In this document: positions 51,664 to 62,800 of the stretch, piece after piece
Position numbering within the stretch: position 1 is the first letter of the stretch
How the letters are laid out: the number at the start of each line of letters is the position of its first letter
From: Podospora pseudoanserina
Lineage: Eukaryota > Ascomycota > Sordariomycetes > Sordariales > Podosporaceae
DNA: 64,000 bases
Assembly: GCF_035222485.1 (NCBI RefSeq)
Contig: NC_085920.1
Location: 8,604,001 to 8,668,000 of the forward strand
Direction: 5' to 3'
Made by a program: the position numbers and the translations under genes
The notes under the pieces: generated by a model
Databases searched by the model: none
The model's input: the letters and a program-made list of their open reading frames with translations, nothing else
Told to the model about the DNA's origin: nothing

Positions 51664-54252
51664 ATGATACCCGCCCCGCTGAAATGCCACCCAATTGGCC
51701 CAAACACACTTGGAACCCCACTGCAGCAGTCACCACCAATTGCTCCGCCGACAACTGAACCCACTGCACTGAGGAAGTCCCAGTCTCCAGATTCGATACG
51801 CATCCCCGTGTTTGCGACAGAGCCGTACTTGTCATCTAGCAAACATTTGACATTACCCGAGTTGTGTCCGTTCTCAACAGTTGTTCCCAATCTCAACTCC
51901 ATGCAACCTCACGAAGATGCGGTCCAAACGCCTTCGCCGGTCCAGTCCCCCCCTCTTGCGGCCTCCTCCATAATGCGATCTCTCTCCGGGTCCCAAAAGC
52001 CACGCCCCGGTGCATCCTCCATTCTTTTTTCGCCCACGACAGACCCTCTTTCACAGTCGGAACTCTCTTTGCCAATACGCACAAGCAGTACGAGCCGTCG
52101 TCCCCAGTCCGCCTCGCTCTTTCGGTCTACCATTCTCAACAACACCCCACCTGGCTCGCCGCGAGATGCCTCCCCAGCTTCCACCGTACGGTCCACCCGA
52201 TCACCAGCCCGCACGATGACAGGGTCAATATTCGCCGGAACAGCAGGGTTCAAAGCTTCGCTCCTCGATACAGGGGCTGCTGATTCTCCCGGAGACCCCC
52301 TGAACCTGGTGTTGAAGAGCTTCGTTCCCCATGTCGCAATACACGCCAGTGAGGATGTTGATGATCTGGTCAACGCAAAGGGATTTGAGAAAGGGCTGTG
52401 GGAACTTCTTCGTCCATTCGGGGAGCGGGTCATGGGAAAGGTCAATGTCAGGGATAGCAACGGGGTATCGAGAGCATGGGAGGACTTCTCACTCAGATTC
52501 ACCAAGTTCGGCGATCACTCCAACTTGCAAATTCCAGATGCGCTTGCTGGGTTGAATGGGTCAGAAAAGCAGAGCGGCAGGGCGAAAGAGAGTCTGACAA
52601 CGGATGTAGAAAAAGTCGTGGAGCGACATCTCAATTTTGCCGAGGAAGCCTTCAGAGGGACGATGGAACCACAAACACCGACAAGGATGGGATTAGACGT
52701 GGAAGCAACGTCCCCGTACTATGCCCTGTACCTTCGACGACTACTATCTGGCATGCCACTTGCGCCACATGAATCTTTCGCCCACCCAGTTGCTTGTGTT
52801 ATGGCCATCAGCTCTCGGAATCCAAACCCTATCGAGGCTTTACACCGGCTTTACACAGAAACGAGAGAAGGGGAGAAGCGGTACCCCGTGTGGGTGGATG
52901 GGGAATACTTGCGGTATTACATTTTGGTGCATGACGAAGAAAATAGCGACATCAGCAAATCCATGGCCCTTTTCGAGCAGATGAAGAGAAATTTCGGCTT
53001 ACATTGTCACTTGCTACGACTAAGAAGCTCTGAAAGCGCTGAAACGGACGACGACAGCATACCATTACCCAGGAGTGACTGGATGACGGCAGCTGAGGAA
53101 CTGGCAGATATTAAGGAGAGCGAGACGAAAGAGGACTTTGAGGACCCGACGCGACACATTTTCGAGTCAGATGCTACAGCAATACGGACGTTTGTCAGGG
53201 AAATGGCAATACAATCTCTGATCCCAACCATGGAGCGCAATATTTCGGTATGGAACGATCAAGTGGCCTCAAAACGGAAAGGAATCAGCGGGCGATTCAT
53301 GAGCTTGTCAAAAAGATGGGCATTCGGCGGCTCAAGTCGGTCATCTGGGATAGCAAGCTCATCAAGCAATTATGATGCGTCGGGATTCTACAGACCAGAC
53401 AGCCCGGAGGCTATCATGCGCCGATTGGCAGACTTTGCTTTCATGCTTAGGGACTGGAAGCTGGCCATGTCGACATATGACCTCTTGCGGACTGATTTCC
53501 AAAACGACAAGGCCTGGAAATACCATGCGGCGGCCAATGAAATGGCAGCTTTTGCTCTGCTTATCATGCCGCAGAACATGTCATCCAAAACCCGCATCGA
53601 GACAATCAATCAGATGCTTGACAACGCGTTTTATTCCTACCTGACACGATGTAATTCACTGTATGGAGCCACACGCTGTATAGTACTCGCTCTAGAACTG
53701 TTGCGGCTCAGAGGTGGGTCGGGGATAGACGAGGCTGTCAGATGGGGTATCAAAGTGCTCGAGTCGAGGTTAATGGGCAAGATTGGCGACGCACTGCTCA
53801 AAGAACGCATGGCAATCTGCTACGCCTCCAAGTCAGGGGCTGGGTCTCAAGCATGGGGTAGCAGGCGGCGCAAGTCGGCCCTCTGGAGCGTGCTCGGTGC
53901 TGAAGCCTGGGTCGCTCAGGAAAAGTACATACAGGCCCAAAAATGCTTGAACGAAGCCAGAAAGATGTATTCGCTGCTGCCAGGGGAAAACGGGATCCAG
54001 AGGTTCGAGGTGGCAAGCGACTTTTTGGCCATGTTGAATGATCAGGTCAAACAAGGGTTGCAGGTTGACTTATTAGGGCCTGAGGAGAGCTTGGTAGATG
54101 TGGAGGAAGAGACCTTTGATCATGACGATAGACGGACGAGGAGGACGAGCATGATCAATCCTCTTGGAGGGGCGACCGCTGCTGGAATGGAAACGGCGCC
54201 TTTGCAGAGTCAGGGAGATGTAAGCGGCCCAAGTAAGGATGGGTTTGGTTAA
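51664..54252 (+). CDS. trs85: TRAPPIII subunit Trs85 (TRAPPC8-like)
   Basis: Subunit of the TRAPPIII tethering complex, which activates Ypt1/Rab1 for autophagy and Golgi traffic. Single exon, 862 residues from the first ATG. The first 200 residues are Ser/Pro-rich and poorly conserved (PQSASLFRSTILNNTPPGSP). The Trs85 domain then begins: FVPHVAIHASEDVDDLV, GLWELLRPFGERVMGKVNVR, VSRAWEDFSLRF. Later landmarks are YLRRLLSGMPLAPHESFAHP and PVWVDGEYLRYYILVHDE. The best match is FAFMLRDWKLAMSTYDLLRT with DFQNDKAWKYHAAANEM, the alpha-solenoid core. The start is uncertain: ATGs at 51664, 51901 and 51973 are all in frame, and the protein before about 200 is not conserved. The C-terminus is acidic, then Gly/Ser-rich. 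Confidence 0.92.
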   Translation: MIPAPLKCHPIGPNTLGTPLQQSPPIAPPTTEPTALRKSQSPDSIRIPVFATEPYLSSSKHLTLPELCPFSTVVPNLNSMQPHEDAVQTPSPVQSPPLAASSIMRSLSGSQKPRPGASSILFSPTTDPLSQSELSLPIRTSSTSRRPQSASLFRSTILNNTPPGSPRDASPASTVRSTRSPARTMTGSIFAGTAGFKASLLDTGAADSPGDPLNLVLKSFVPHVAIHASEDVDDLVNAKGFEKGLWELLRPFGERVMGKVNVRDSNGVSRAWEDFSLRFTKFGDHSNLQIPDALAGLNGSEKQSGRAKESLTTDVEKVVERHLNFAEEAFRGTMEPQTPTRMGLDVEATSPYYALYLRRLLSGMPLAPHESFAHPVACVMAISSRNPNPIEALHRLYTETREGEKRYPVWVDGEYLRYYILVHDEENSDISKSMALFEQMKRNFGLHCHLLRLRSSESAETDDDSIPLPRSDWMTAAEELADIKESETKEDFEDPTRHIFESDATAIRTFVREMAIQSLIPTMERNISVWNDQVASKRKGISGRFMSLSKRWAFGGSSRSSGIASSSSNYDASGFYRPDSPEAIMRRLADFAFMLRDWKLAMSTYDLLRTDFQNDKAWKYHAAANEMAAFALLIMPQNMSSKTRIETINQMLDNAFYSYLTRCNSLYGATRCIVLALELLRLRGGSGIDEAVRWGIKVLESRLMGKIGDALLKERMAICYASKSGAGSQAWGSRRRKSALWSVLGAEAWVAQEKYIQAQKCLNEARKMYSLLPGENGIQRFEVASDFLAMLNDQVKQGLQVDLLGPEESLVDVEEETFDHDDRRTRRTSMINPLGGATAAGMETAPLQSQGDVSGPSKDGFG

Positions 54253-54740
54253 GGTTACCAGAGGCTGGCTGACTGAAGAAATGTCTAGTTGTGCAAAGAA
54301 ACAGAGAATAGAGCAGTGATATCCCCCGACAAGTGATTGCTCTTGAAAGCTTAAACCAAGTCCTTGGCCCCACTGCTTGTTGATTGATGCCTGCCGGAGA
54401 GTGCTTGGCACCGCCCTTGTGACACGCTGATAAGATAAAGAGAACCAACACAGTCCCCTGCACGTCATTATCCACCACCTGCTATCAATTAAACTTATCG
54501 CTGAGCTCAGTTCGGGGGCTACGCCTTTTCTTTCGAGACTGCATCTTGTCGCAACAGTTGCCTGAATTCTGGTTGCCAGGGTTGATTCGGCGCAGCCCCT
54601 CTTTGGCGCGGTTCATTTTCTCTAAACACGGGCAAGTGTTTACACCGCTCGTTGCCCTTCTTCCTGTCAACTACGACAAGCCGGTCGAGTCTCAAAACTA
54701 GGTACCAATCGAGCAACACCAATCAATACATCCAGTCAAC
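54253..54740. other. Intergenic trs85 / chm7
   Basis: 3' flank of trs85 and promoter/leader of the CHMP7 gene. No gene recognised. Confidence 0.65.
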
Positions 54741-56201
54741 ATGTCGCAAAAGTCCCAGTCCCTACTCGATTATCTAGTGGAAAATGAGCCTTCCTTCCGC
54801 AAGTATGTCTCGCGTGTTTTGTGGCCTAGGTTATCCTCGTCTGCTAACAGAATATACCAAAGAGCCCGCCTGCCAGCCCTCTACTCCTCCTTTGCAGCCC
54901 AACGAACTCTGAATCCCGACGGCTATGCTGCCAACCTCTCCGCCTGGCGGCGCGCCCTCGCCAAAGTTGCGAAATCCGGACTCGCACCTCCACCCACGTC
55001 ATCCAGCAAACCTTCCCTGCTCGTATTAAACACAGACGAGAGGCTAGTAAGTGCCTTCGAGACGAAACAGTACGGCCGCCCACTATCACTGGGGCTGGTA
55101 ATCAAAGAGGCGGTGGAAAACAAGGAGTTGGTGCCACTGAGGCAGTTCCTCGAGCGGAAGGAGAGCATCTACTCCCGCTCTTGGTCGGTATGGGGATTAG
55201 CGGGGTGGGTCCTCAAGACAGCGGGTGTGACTGATTTCCTGAAGGGTAGCGGGGATAAAGTACCAAAGGGGCAATTTGTCGTAGTGGAAAATGTTGAGGG
55301 GGCAGGCAAGGCTTTTGGCGAGGGGATCAAGGACAAGGAGGGGCGGTTCGAGAGGACGTTTACCAGGGCGCATTTTGCCAAGGTTTTCAATGATCAGCTT
55401 GTCGAAGGGGGCAGGGAGTTATCAGATACTGATATGGATGTTTTGCTGGTTTTCTTGGCGAGGGATAAGCAAATGATAGACTATGATGGGAAGACGGTCA
55501 AGATCAGGGATGGGGAGGGAGAGCCAGAGGGCTTGACGGACGAGGACGCGTCGATTGCTCAGCTCAAGGAGTTGCTGGCTTCTTTGACGCATCAAACGCT
55601 CCTTTTGTCCAAGCGGGTCGAGGAACTGGGCGCACAGGCCAAGGAGGCGGTCACGAAACAAAACAGAGTGGCGGCGTTGGCAGCGCTCAAGAGCAAGAAG
55701 CTGGCCGAGCAAACGCTGGAAAAGCGGTATGCCACTGTCAACCAACTGGAGCAGGTACAGACTCAACTCGAACAAGCGAGCGACAATGTCCAGATTGTCA
55801 AGGTCATGGAGTCGTCATCAGACGCTCTCAAGAGCCTCACGGCCAAGGTGGGCGGCGTCGAGGGGGTGGAAGAGGTTGTCGACAGGCTCCGGGAGCAGAT
55901 GGCTGATGCCGATGAGGTCGGCAAGATCCTTGCCGAGGCCAGTGGAACAACCGTGCTGGATGAGGGCGAGATTGACGATGAACTCGCCGAGATGGAGAGA
56001 CAGGAGAAGGAGAAGGAGAGGAAGAAGGTGGAGGAGAAGCAGCAGAGGGAAGCCGAGGAGAGGGCGAAGGAGGAACAGAAGGAGGCGGCAGACCTGCGGA
56101 AGAAGCTGGAGGCCATTGGCGAAGTGCCTAGCAGTGCTCCTGTCAAAGATAAGGAGACAGACGAGGCGGAGGCCATGATGGGTAGGCTTACTCTCGGTTA
56201 A
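54741..56201 (+). CDS. chm7: CHMP7/Chm7-like ESCRT-III protein
   Basis: Nuclear-envelope ESCRT-III component with an ESCRT-II-like N-terminal half and a Snf7-type C-terminal half. In yeast, Chm7 works with Heh1 in nuclear pore surveillance. Two exons, 54741-54802 and 54863-56201, give 466 residues; the intron (60 nt: donor GTATGT, branch GCTAAC, acceptor CAAAG) restores PSFRKARLPALYSSF, a conserved family start. Because this intron has no in-frame stop, an unspliced transcript stays open and adds 20 residues. The N-terminal winged-helix region includes AAQRTLNPDGYAANLSAWRR and RPLSLGLVIKEAV. The Snf7 coiled region begins near 270 (QLKELLASLTHQTLLLSKRV) and includes ALKSKKLAEQTLEKRYATVN. The tail (from about 405) is a charged helix ending before EAEAMMGRLTLG, a MIM-like end (an inference). 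Confidence 0.9.
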   Translation: MSQKSQSLLDYLVENEPSFRKYVSRVLWPRLSSSANRIYQRARLPALYSSFAAQRTLNPDGYAANLSAWRRALAKVAKSGLAPPPTSSSKPSLLVLNTDERLVSAFETKQYGRPLSLGLVIKEAVENKELVPLRQFLERKESIYSRSWSVWGLAGWVLKTAGVTDFLKGSGDKVPKGQFVVVENVEGAGKAFGEGIKDKEGRFERTFTRAHFAKVFNDQLVEGGRELSDTDMDVLLVFLARDKQMIDYDGKTVKIRDGEGEPEGLTDEDASIAQLKELLASLTHQTLLLSKRVEELGAQAKEAVTKQNRVAALAALKSKKLAEQTLEKRYATVNQLEQVQTQLEQASDNVQIVKVMESSSDALKSLTAKVGGVEGVEEVVDRLREQMADADEVGKILAEASGTTVLDEGEIDDELAEMERQEKEKERKKVEEKQQREAEERAKEEQKEAADLRKKLEAIGEVPSSAPVKDKETDEAEAMMGRLTLG

Positions 56202-57012
56202 TGATGTGATCGAACACGACGTTTCATGGCAATCCATGTATGCTAATTCGAATTTGCATATACTAGTTCATGCTTAATAAGAGTTGTTATGTGACAGCAT
56301 GTCGCTGTGACTCACTATTACACACGATTTATACAACCATTCAAGTTCCCCACAATTGGGGGTTGGATTCTTTGAGTAGGGATTTTCACAGATGGCATAG
56401 GAGTTCGGTAGCATGGCGTTGTTTTGTGTAGGTATCTCATCATGTATTACCCTGAATATGATTGTTTGGAATCACGGTGTCAGGATATCATGATGTTGTG
56501 AGAAGAGCTGGAGTACCTATCAAATACCAACAGGATCAGGAAATGACAATTGTTTTTTTTATTCCTTTTTTGGGGGGGTTTTTTTTCATTTTTTTGGGGG
56601 TTTAGCTATGCTCGTTGCCTCGTCCCAGCTACCAAAAGTGATTATTACTACGTATCTATAGGTAAGGTAGATACAAAGTGGATGCGGCTAAAATCTATGA
56701 TGCTGAAGCGGAGAAGGTTTGCCAAACCCACCTCCCACATCACAGGTACCCCCTTGGTCTACCGCTTTATGCCGCGCGTAAAGTTTTGCTCCCATCTGTG
56801 CTAAAACAACATTCCTCGCTCAACCAGCAACCGAAATCAGATTATATTCCTCTACGAATGTACTACAACACCCAGCCAAGGCCAGCTTTGTGTCCCTTCT
56901 ACTTGTCGAGCCTGGGTAGGTCAGTAACCTCTTGAGCCGTTAGGCCAGTGTCTATAGTCCTCGTGTCGCTCGGGTATGGGGGCTGAGGGTAGCGTGGGGG
57001 TGGCCGAGCCAT
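56202..57012. other. Convergent intergenic region, chm7 / rad18
   Basis: 3' flanks of two converging genes, including a homopolymer cluster at 56552-56603. No gene recognised; frames here are low-complexity artefacts. Confidence 0.65.
56552..56603. repeat. Homopolymeric T/G tract cluster
   Basis: Runs of T8, T6, G7, T8, T7 and G5 follow within 52 nt. This is a low-complexity region prone to length errors in sequencing. Confidence 0.9.
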
Positions 57013-58349
57013 TTATGGCTGTTGATAGTGCGTTGGTTGGGGTTGATGTTGCCAACGCTCCGGGTGAGAGTATGACGGGTGTGGTGGCGGTTGAACCGGT
57101 AACACTGGTGTTTGTGGCAAAGGGGCTGATTCCGCCGTTGATGGTGTCGACGTTTTTGGTACCGAAGGCTGTGGGACCGATGAGCTTGCTTCTTGTTTCG
57201 CAGCTTCTTCGGCAGCAGCCTCTCTGGCCTTTTGCTCAGCAATTTGCCTACTTCTCCTCGCGTTCGCAATCAAGTCTTTAAAGGAAGAGTCGTGCTTTGC
57301 CGCCCAAGCGCCAACATCAAAATCTTTGTCCTTGATTTGAGCGCCTGTGTTGGCTGCTTTGGAGCTGGTGGGTGCCATGGTGCCTATAGTCCTTTCCCAC
57401 ACCTGCAAATCCTGAAATAGAGCCCCGCGGGACTTGGGATTGGCAGAATCGCAGTTCGCATTCCAAAGTGTGAGCCACTCTCGGTGTCTTGCTTCGAGCA
57501 TCGTTCGGTTGCCAGCAGTGGACAGGCCCAGCTCTCGCATGATTTTCCGAAGAGCCTGATCCTTCACCATAGAGTATTGAAGAGTTGGAAGACGCTCGGG
57601 GGCCTTGGCAGCCGCGGCTGGTGGTCTCTTGGAGGGTGATAGCAGGGTAGAGGCGATCGAGCGGCTGGCGGCTGGCGTGCGTTTTGGCTGAGGCTGGGGT
57701 TCACCTGGACACGAGGTGTCAAGATGTCTGTCGACAAGAACTTCTTTCATGCGCTGTTCGCATATAGGGCACGCGACCAGTCCGTCATCTGAGAATCAGT
57801 TAGCCTTGTCCTCGGCGGCTAGAACGGGCCCAACGTACTAGGCTCTGGCACATATTCATCTTCCCCATCATTGTCATCTTGCAGGTCACCCTCCGAATCC
57901 TCAATAGTCAGTTGACTGGATGCTTGTGGTTCCCTTGCCTTGCGATTTCTCGTAGACCTCCTTGGCCGTTTGCTTTCCTGAAACTCGTCGTCGGAGTCGT
58001 CCACCTCGGTCGCTTTTCTCTTAAGAGATCTCGGTAGAGCCGGCGTTGGCGTTCTTGCGAATTTGAGAATGCTATCTCGGACTCCCCTAAATGCTTCGAC
58101 TGCCTCTCGCAGGGCACCGTTGCCCCGCAGTTTGGAGAGGTCGACAGTCTTCCGGCAAAGCGGGCATTTGCTGTCGGCGGTAAGACACCTCCTAATACAA
58201 AGCGAACAGAATGTATGGCTGCAGGAAGTAAGCATCGGTGTTGTGAAGAAGTCCTTGCAGACATGGCAGCGGAGTGCCTCCTCGACGGACTTCAAGCTGG
58301 CGAGCGGCGTTCCCAACCAGTCAGTCGAATCTGATACCTCCACCTCCAT
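57013..58349 (-). CDS. rad18: RAD18 postreplication-repair E3 ligase
   Basis: RING E3 that, with the E2 Rad6, monoubiquitinates PCNA at stalled forks (the Neurospora homolog is UVS-2). Exons 58349-57839 and 57788-57013 join to 428 residues. The N-terminus has DWLGTPLASLKSVEEALRC, typical of Rad18, leading into the RING (C28, C31 ... CSHTFCSLCIRRCL, CPLCRKTVDLSKLRGN). After a basic, disordered segment the intron (50 nt; donor GTACGT, acceptor CTCAG) enters the UBZ4 zinc finger (CPICEQRMKEVLV then DRHLDTSC; C177, C180, H192, C197). The SAP domain (about 245-285, SMVKDQALRKIMRELGLST) follows, then the Rad6-binding region (KDLIANARRSRQ). The C-terminal tail is Pro/Gln-rich. All key zinc ligands are present. 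Confidence 0.95.
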
Positions 58350-59815
58350 CTAGGCTAATGAATTTGAATTAAAAAGATTAATCCAAGATCGACTGAACGC
58401 TGGTGGACCTGCAATGTGTTGTCGCGCTGCTGCTGCTTAATTCTGGAGGTGAACAAGGAAGGACAAGGACAATCCAACACTCTGAAAGCTGATGCGCGAC
58501 GCGACCTATTCTTTGCTGAACGCGACGGAGCCATTAAACTTAAAGTGGGTCCTGGTTGCCACACCTAGCAATTCCCTTGAAGATCGATCAATCCAAACGT
58601 CAATACCCTCGTGGATATCTATCCTCTCTTTCAAATTGTTTCGAGTCCAATTCAGAAAACTCAATGTTGCTTCTCGATGACTTTCACTCTGATGTTCCAA
58701 ATCTTGCTGCTCATTTCTGAAGCTGCAGCCAACCCTAGATGTGTTGGTCTTTTCAATTGCCCATTAACCACTCGACTCGTACCATACGCATGATGAATTC
58801 AGCCAAGGAACCATTTTCATAGACGCTGGTCTGTTCACCATATGCGAAGCGTTATTCTTTGAGACGCTACAAGATACTGGTACACCATACAAGCACATGT
58901 GAACTGTCTCATTATTATCGCCATACTCCTATCAGCTATCTTCTGCTAAACCTGGCACCGCACTTGCTCTCAGGGTCTGCCATGTAGGCAACACCAATTT
59001 TCCCACTTCACGTCAAGTTCCTTTGCAAGGGGACCTTTATACCAAAAACGAGTCTCTATCCGGACTCGATAAGAGGTAAATGGCACTGCCTCGTCTCAGA
59101 GGCGTTGTTTTGACTTCATCGTTCCCTCCAGCGGTTGCTGCAGAGGCACCGTTAACATTGAGGCCTAACGGAGATCAATTCAGGATTGTGGTGGACGCCC
59201 ATGCCCATGGGATCATGTTTGGCGAAGGGTTGAAGAAGGGAGAGCTGAAAGCGATAGAGCTTGCATGATGTGCTATCTTTTAAGGCCTTTAACCAAGTAG
59301 GTGCTAATTTCCATGTCCTAATGAATAGAAATAGAAGTTATGGTGTAAATATCAGTCCTGTACATAGCACTGGCATGCAACCCGGAGAAAAGGTGATTGA
59401 GTGCAGATGGGCAAAGAAGAATGAACTGAAACAGGTCCAGTGCCCCGCACGTGAACAGGCGTCGGAGTTGAGCGGGAGGACCCCACCAAAATGCTCCAGG
59501 TTGCACCTTTCCTGTTTTGGAGGGAATCAAAACAATGGCTAACCAGATCAAGACGACCCGCTCTGCAAACCCACAACTTTCGCAAAGCAACTATCAACCC
59601 TCAACCCTCCCTTTCCCTGATGACTCCTGGTAATCCCTTCTGAGTCTTACAATCCACCCACTTCCTCGCTCTTGTCTTCTTGTTATTTTTGTTGCTTCCC
59701 TTTCTGCAACTGTCCTGTACGCCCTTTGTTGACCTTCGAAACGCGCCGAACAAGCCCAAGAGCCACGAAAACGCCATACCCCATTACCGATCACGGCGAC
59801 CTCACTCGACGAACA
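58350..59815. promoter_or_regulatory. Divergent region, rad18 / INCENP gene
   Basis: About 1.5 kb between head-to-head genes, holding both promoters. A 62-codon plus-strand frame at 59080-59268 has an ATG but no recognisable domain. No RNA gene was seen. Confidence 0.5.
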
Positions 59816-62800
59816 ATGGCACTTCGAGGGGGCCCTCGACTTCCGGTCGGGTCGGCCGCCTGGGTCGAGGAGGAAAGGAACTCTGCCCTCGACATCGCCG
59901 AGTCAGAGATAGAAGAATTCTCTTTCTCGGCGCGAAATGAGCTAGATTGGTTGAATGAGCACATGGCCGAGATTTTCTCAGAAAACCAGATGTATGGTCT
60001 TGCATGATGATTTAGCACGACGATGGAAATGCTGCTGACTACATTTGACAGGAATGTCGCTGAACTCTTCAAAACACCCGGAAAATTGCGTGGGAAAACG
60101 CCCATGACAACACGGAAAATCAGACCCTTGGAAACTCGCGTGGTAGGCAAATGTGGTTGGAGGCGGATATGACGCGTCAAATGCTAACTAGTATCTTGAA
60201 GCCACTGTCCGATGTCTTTTCCTCAACACCAAAGGACGCGCCTAATTCATTCAGCAGCACTCAACGTCAAAGCCCAGCGCGATTGCCACAATTTCAGGTA
60301 GCCGAAGACAAGCCCGAGCCCACAGTTACCAAGAGTACCAGCCCAGCAAGGATTTTAGCGCCCCCTCCTGCCCTAGCTGTTGCGGCCCCATCTTCCCTCC
60401 TGTTCACGGACTCCGGTTATCATGGCAGCCAAAGTTGTGACACGGCGAATTTGGATTATTGTGACAGGGACGATGACGTCGATATGGTCGACAGCCCACA
60501 GCCTAATGTCGAGACAGGAGATGGCGAACCCAATGTCCCCAGCGGTCTTGCAGAACAACCGAGTCCAACTCTGACGTTCGCCGAGGACGAATTTGACGCT
60601 GCTGATGAGAGCGAGACACGCCAGCCTACAACCTATGCCTCAGCCAGTGGTGGCTTCTCTTCGGAAATGGGACAATCCAGCAGTCCTGTTGTGGTTCGAA
60701 CTAAACTCGCAATGATGTCGCCAAGAGTACCATCTCCTAAAAAGACCGAACCCCCTGCCAGGTCGTCACCCGTCAGAACATCACCGCAGAGGCAAGCGCC
60801 GACGAAGCCAGCGTCGCCCCAGAAGTCGTCTTCATCGCCTCGAAAACCATCCCCTCCAAAATCGTCGCCTGTAAAGCAGACCACGTCTAGTCTTCCGAGG
60901 GGTTTCCCGAAGCCTACGGAACATTTTTCTAGCGAAAGACACGAGGAGTCGGAGGAGGATGCCGAGGATGCCAGGTCACCATCAGAGGCCTCAAGTCCCA
61001 TCAGGCCATTGGTGCGCAAGAGCAGTCTGAGCTTCGCCTCTCTGCCCGCCCGCGAGCCATTGGCCTCTAAGAGCGGCAGCCGGATATCTAGGACGAGCCA
61101 TTTGGATTTCAGTCGCCCAAGCTTCTATAATCGCCACACTGGTGGCAAGAGCCTGGGCAACACCAGACAATACTCTGATGATGAGGACAATGAGGACATG
61201 GATGTCGATGAGGAGCTCACTGCTCAGCTGGAAAACACCACCAGGATAGCGGAACACAGCAAGACTTACACTCAGCTGTTGCATGATCAGATCAGCATGT
61301 TGGGCAAGTCTCAGGCTGCTGGCCCAAGACCTTCCAAATCATTGGCGAATCTCTTCGTTCCGCCAGCAGGTCAGACGCAGGCCAACTTAGGATCCGTTAC
61401 AGAAGCCAAGCTGAAACAATCACCCGCAAAACCGAATGCACCAGCTCCTACTCCCGGAGCATTCCCAGTGGACGATGACGAGGACTGGATCGCGGCCCCA
61501 AGTAATGTTGTCACTGCAGCCCCTGCCGTGGTGCCATATAACCCTCGTCCTGAACTCCGCAAGAGCCTCTCCGTCGAAGATATGGAGAATGTGGCAGGCA
61601 AGTCGTCGGTGAGCGATACTGAGCATGATATGCCCCCCAGCAGCCCCGCCACCGCTTGGAAAGCCCAAGCTAGCCCACAGTGGCAGAACAGCACTCCAGG
61701 GCATTCGAAGTCCGCATCTGTGCCTACTTTTCCGACACTTGCGCAACTTGAGGGCGGTGATGGTGCTACTCTCAAAAAGATCGTGACGGCGACCCAGCCA
61801 ACTCTGCCCTCTGTCGAAGAGGATGGTCGCATGCCAACACCCAGCAAATCGCCTACTCGCAGTGCTTTCCGAGACAACCCCCTGAAGCAGGTTAAGAATA
61901 AGCTGTCTTCCCTGTTGAGTAGCGCCAAGAACTTGAATGTAAGAAGCGCAGCCATCAGTGCTGAAGGCAAAGCTATGATCTCACCTTCCACTGTGCAGCT
62001 TGGTATTCATCCAGGACCATCTGTTGAGTCTTTCAGATCGGTAGACAACGTGATGTACCCCGACCTCACACAGCAGCTTTCATCCACTTCCCGACCACTG
62101 AGTCCAGCCAGGTCCAACAGCACCCGGAGAACTAGAGCGTCTACCGAACGAGAGAAGATCGAGGCCAAGGAGCGGGAGAAGGATTCTAGAGCCAAAGAGA
62201 AGGAGATGAAAGAGGTGAGGCGAGCAGAAAAAGAACTGGAGAAGTTGGATAAGGCACGTAAACAAGAGGACGAAAAGGCGCGCGTGTTCAGCAAAGAGCA
62301 GGAAAGACTTGCTGCCATGGAAAAGCAAGTGGCCCTGCAGAAGGAACGAGAGCAAGAGCAACAACAAGCACGTGCGGAACAAGCTCGCGCCGCTCATTCT
62401 CAGTACCGACCCCAACCCCAGGGTTTACAAACACCGGCACCATCACGAAAGGCACTTCCGAAGGCGCTTCCCAAGTCGACCCGAACCAGCCCGGGAAGGG
62501 CCAACCGCCAAGCCGATGATCAAGGTCTCTCTGATGAGGGTGATGTCGACATGGCCGATGCGACCTCGACGGTCACTATGGCGATGCCCCCGTCTTCCAT
62601 TCAGCGACCCACGACTGCATCGTCAGTCAGGACGCAGGGCATCAAGCGCCCAGTCAAGCCAACCAAGGAGACGCTCTCTAAGACCACTCGGCAAGCGCCG
62701 ACCGTCATGCGCGTTTATCCTCCCAGTTCTCAACAGTCTCAGTTCCATCCTTCAAATAGCGTCCTGGCCTCCAACCTCCAAGAGACATTAGGTCAGCCAC

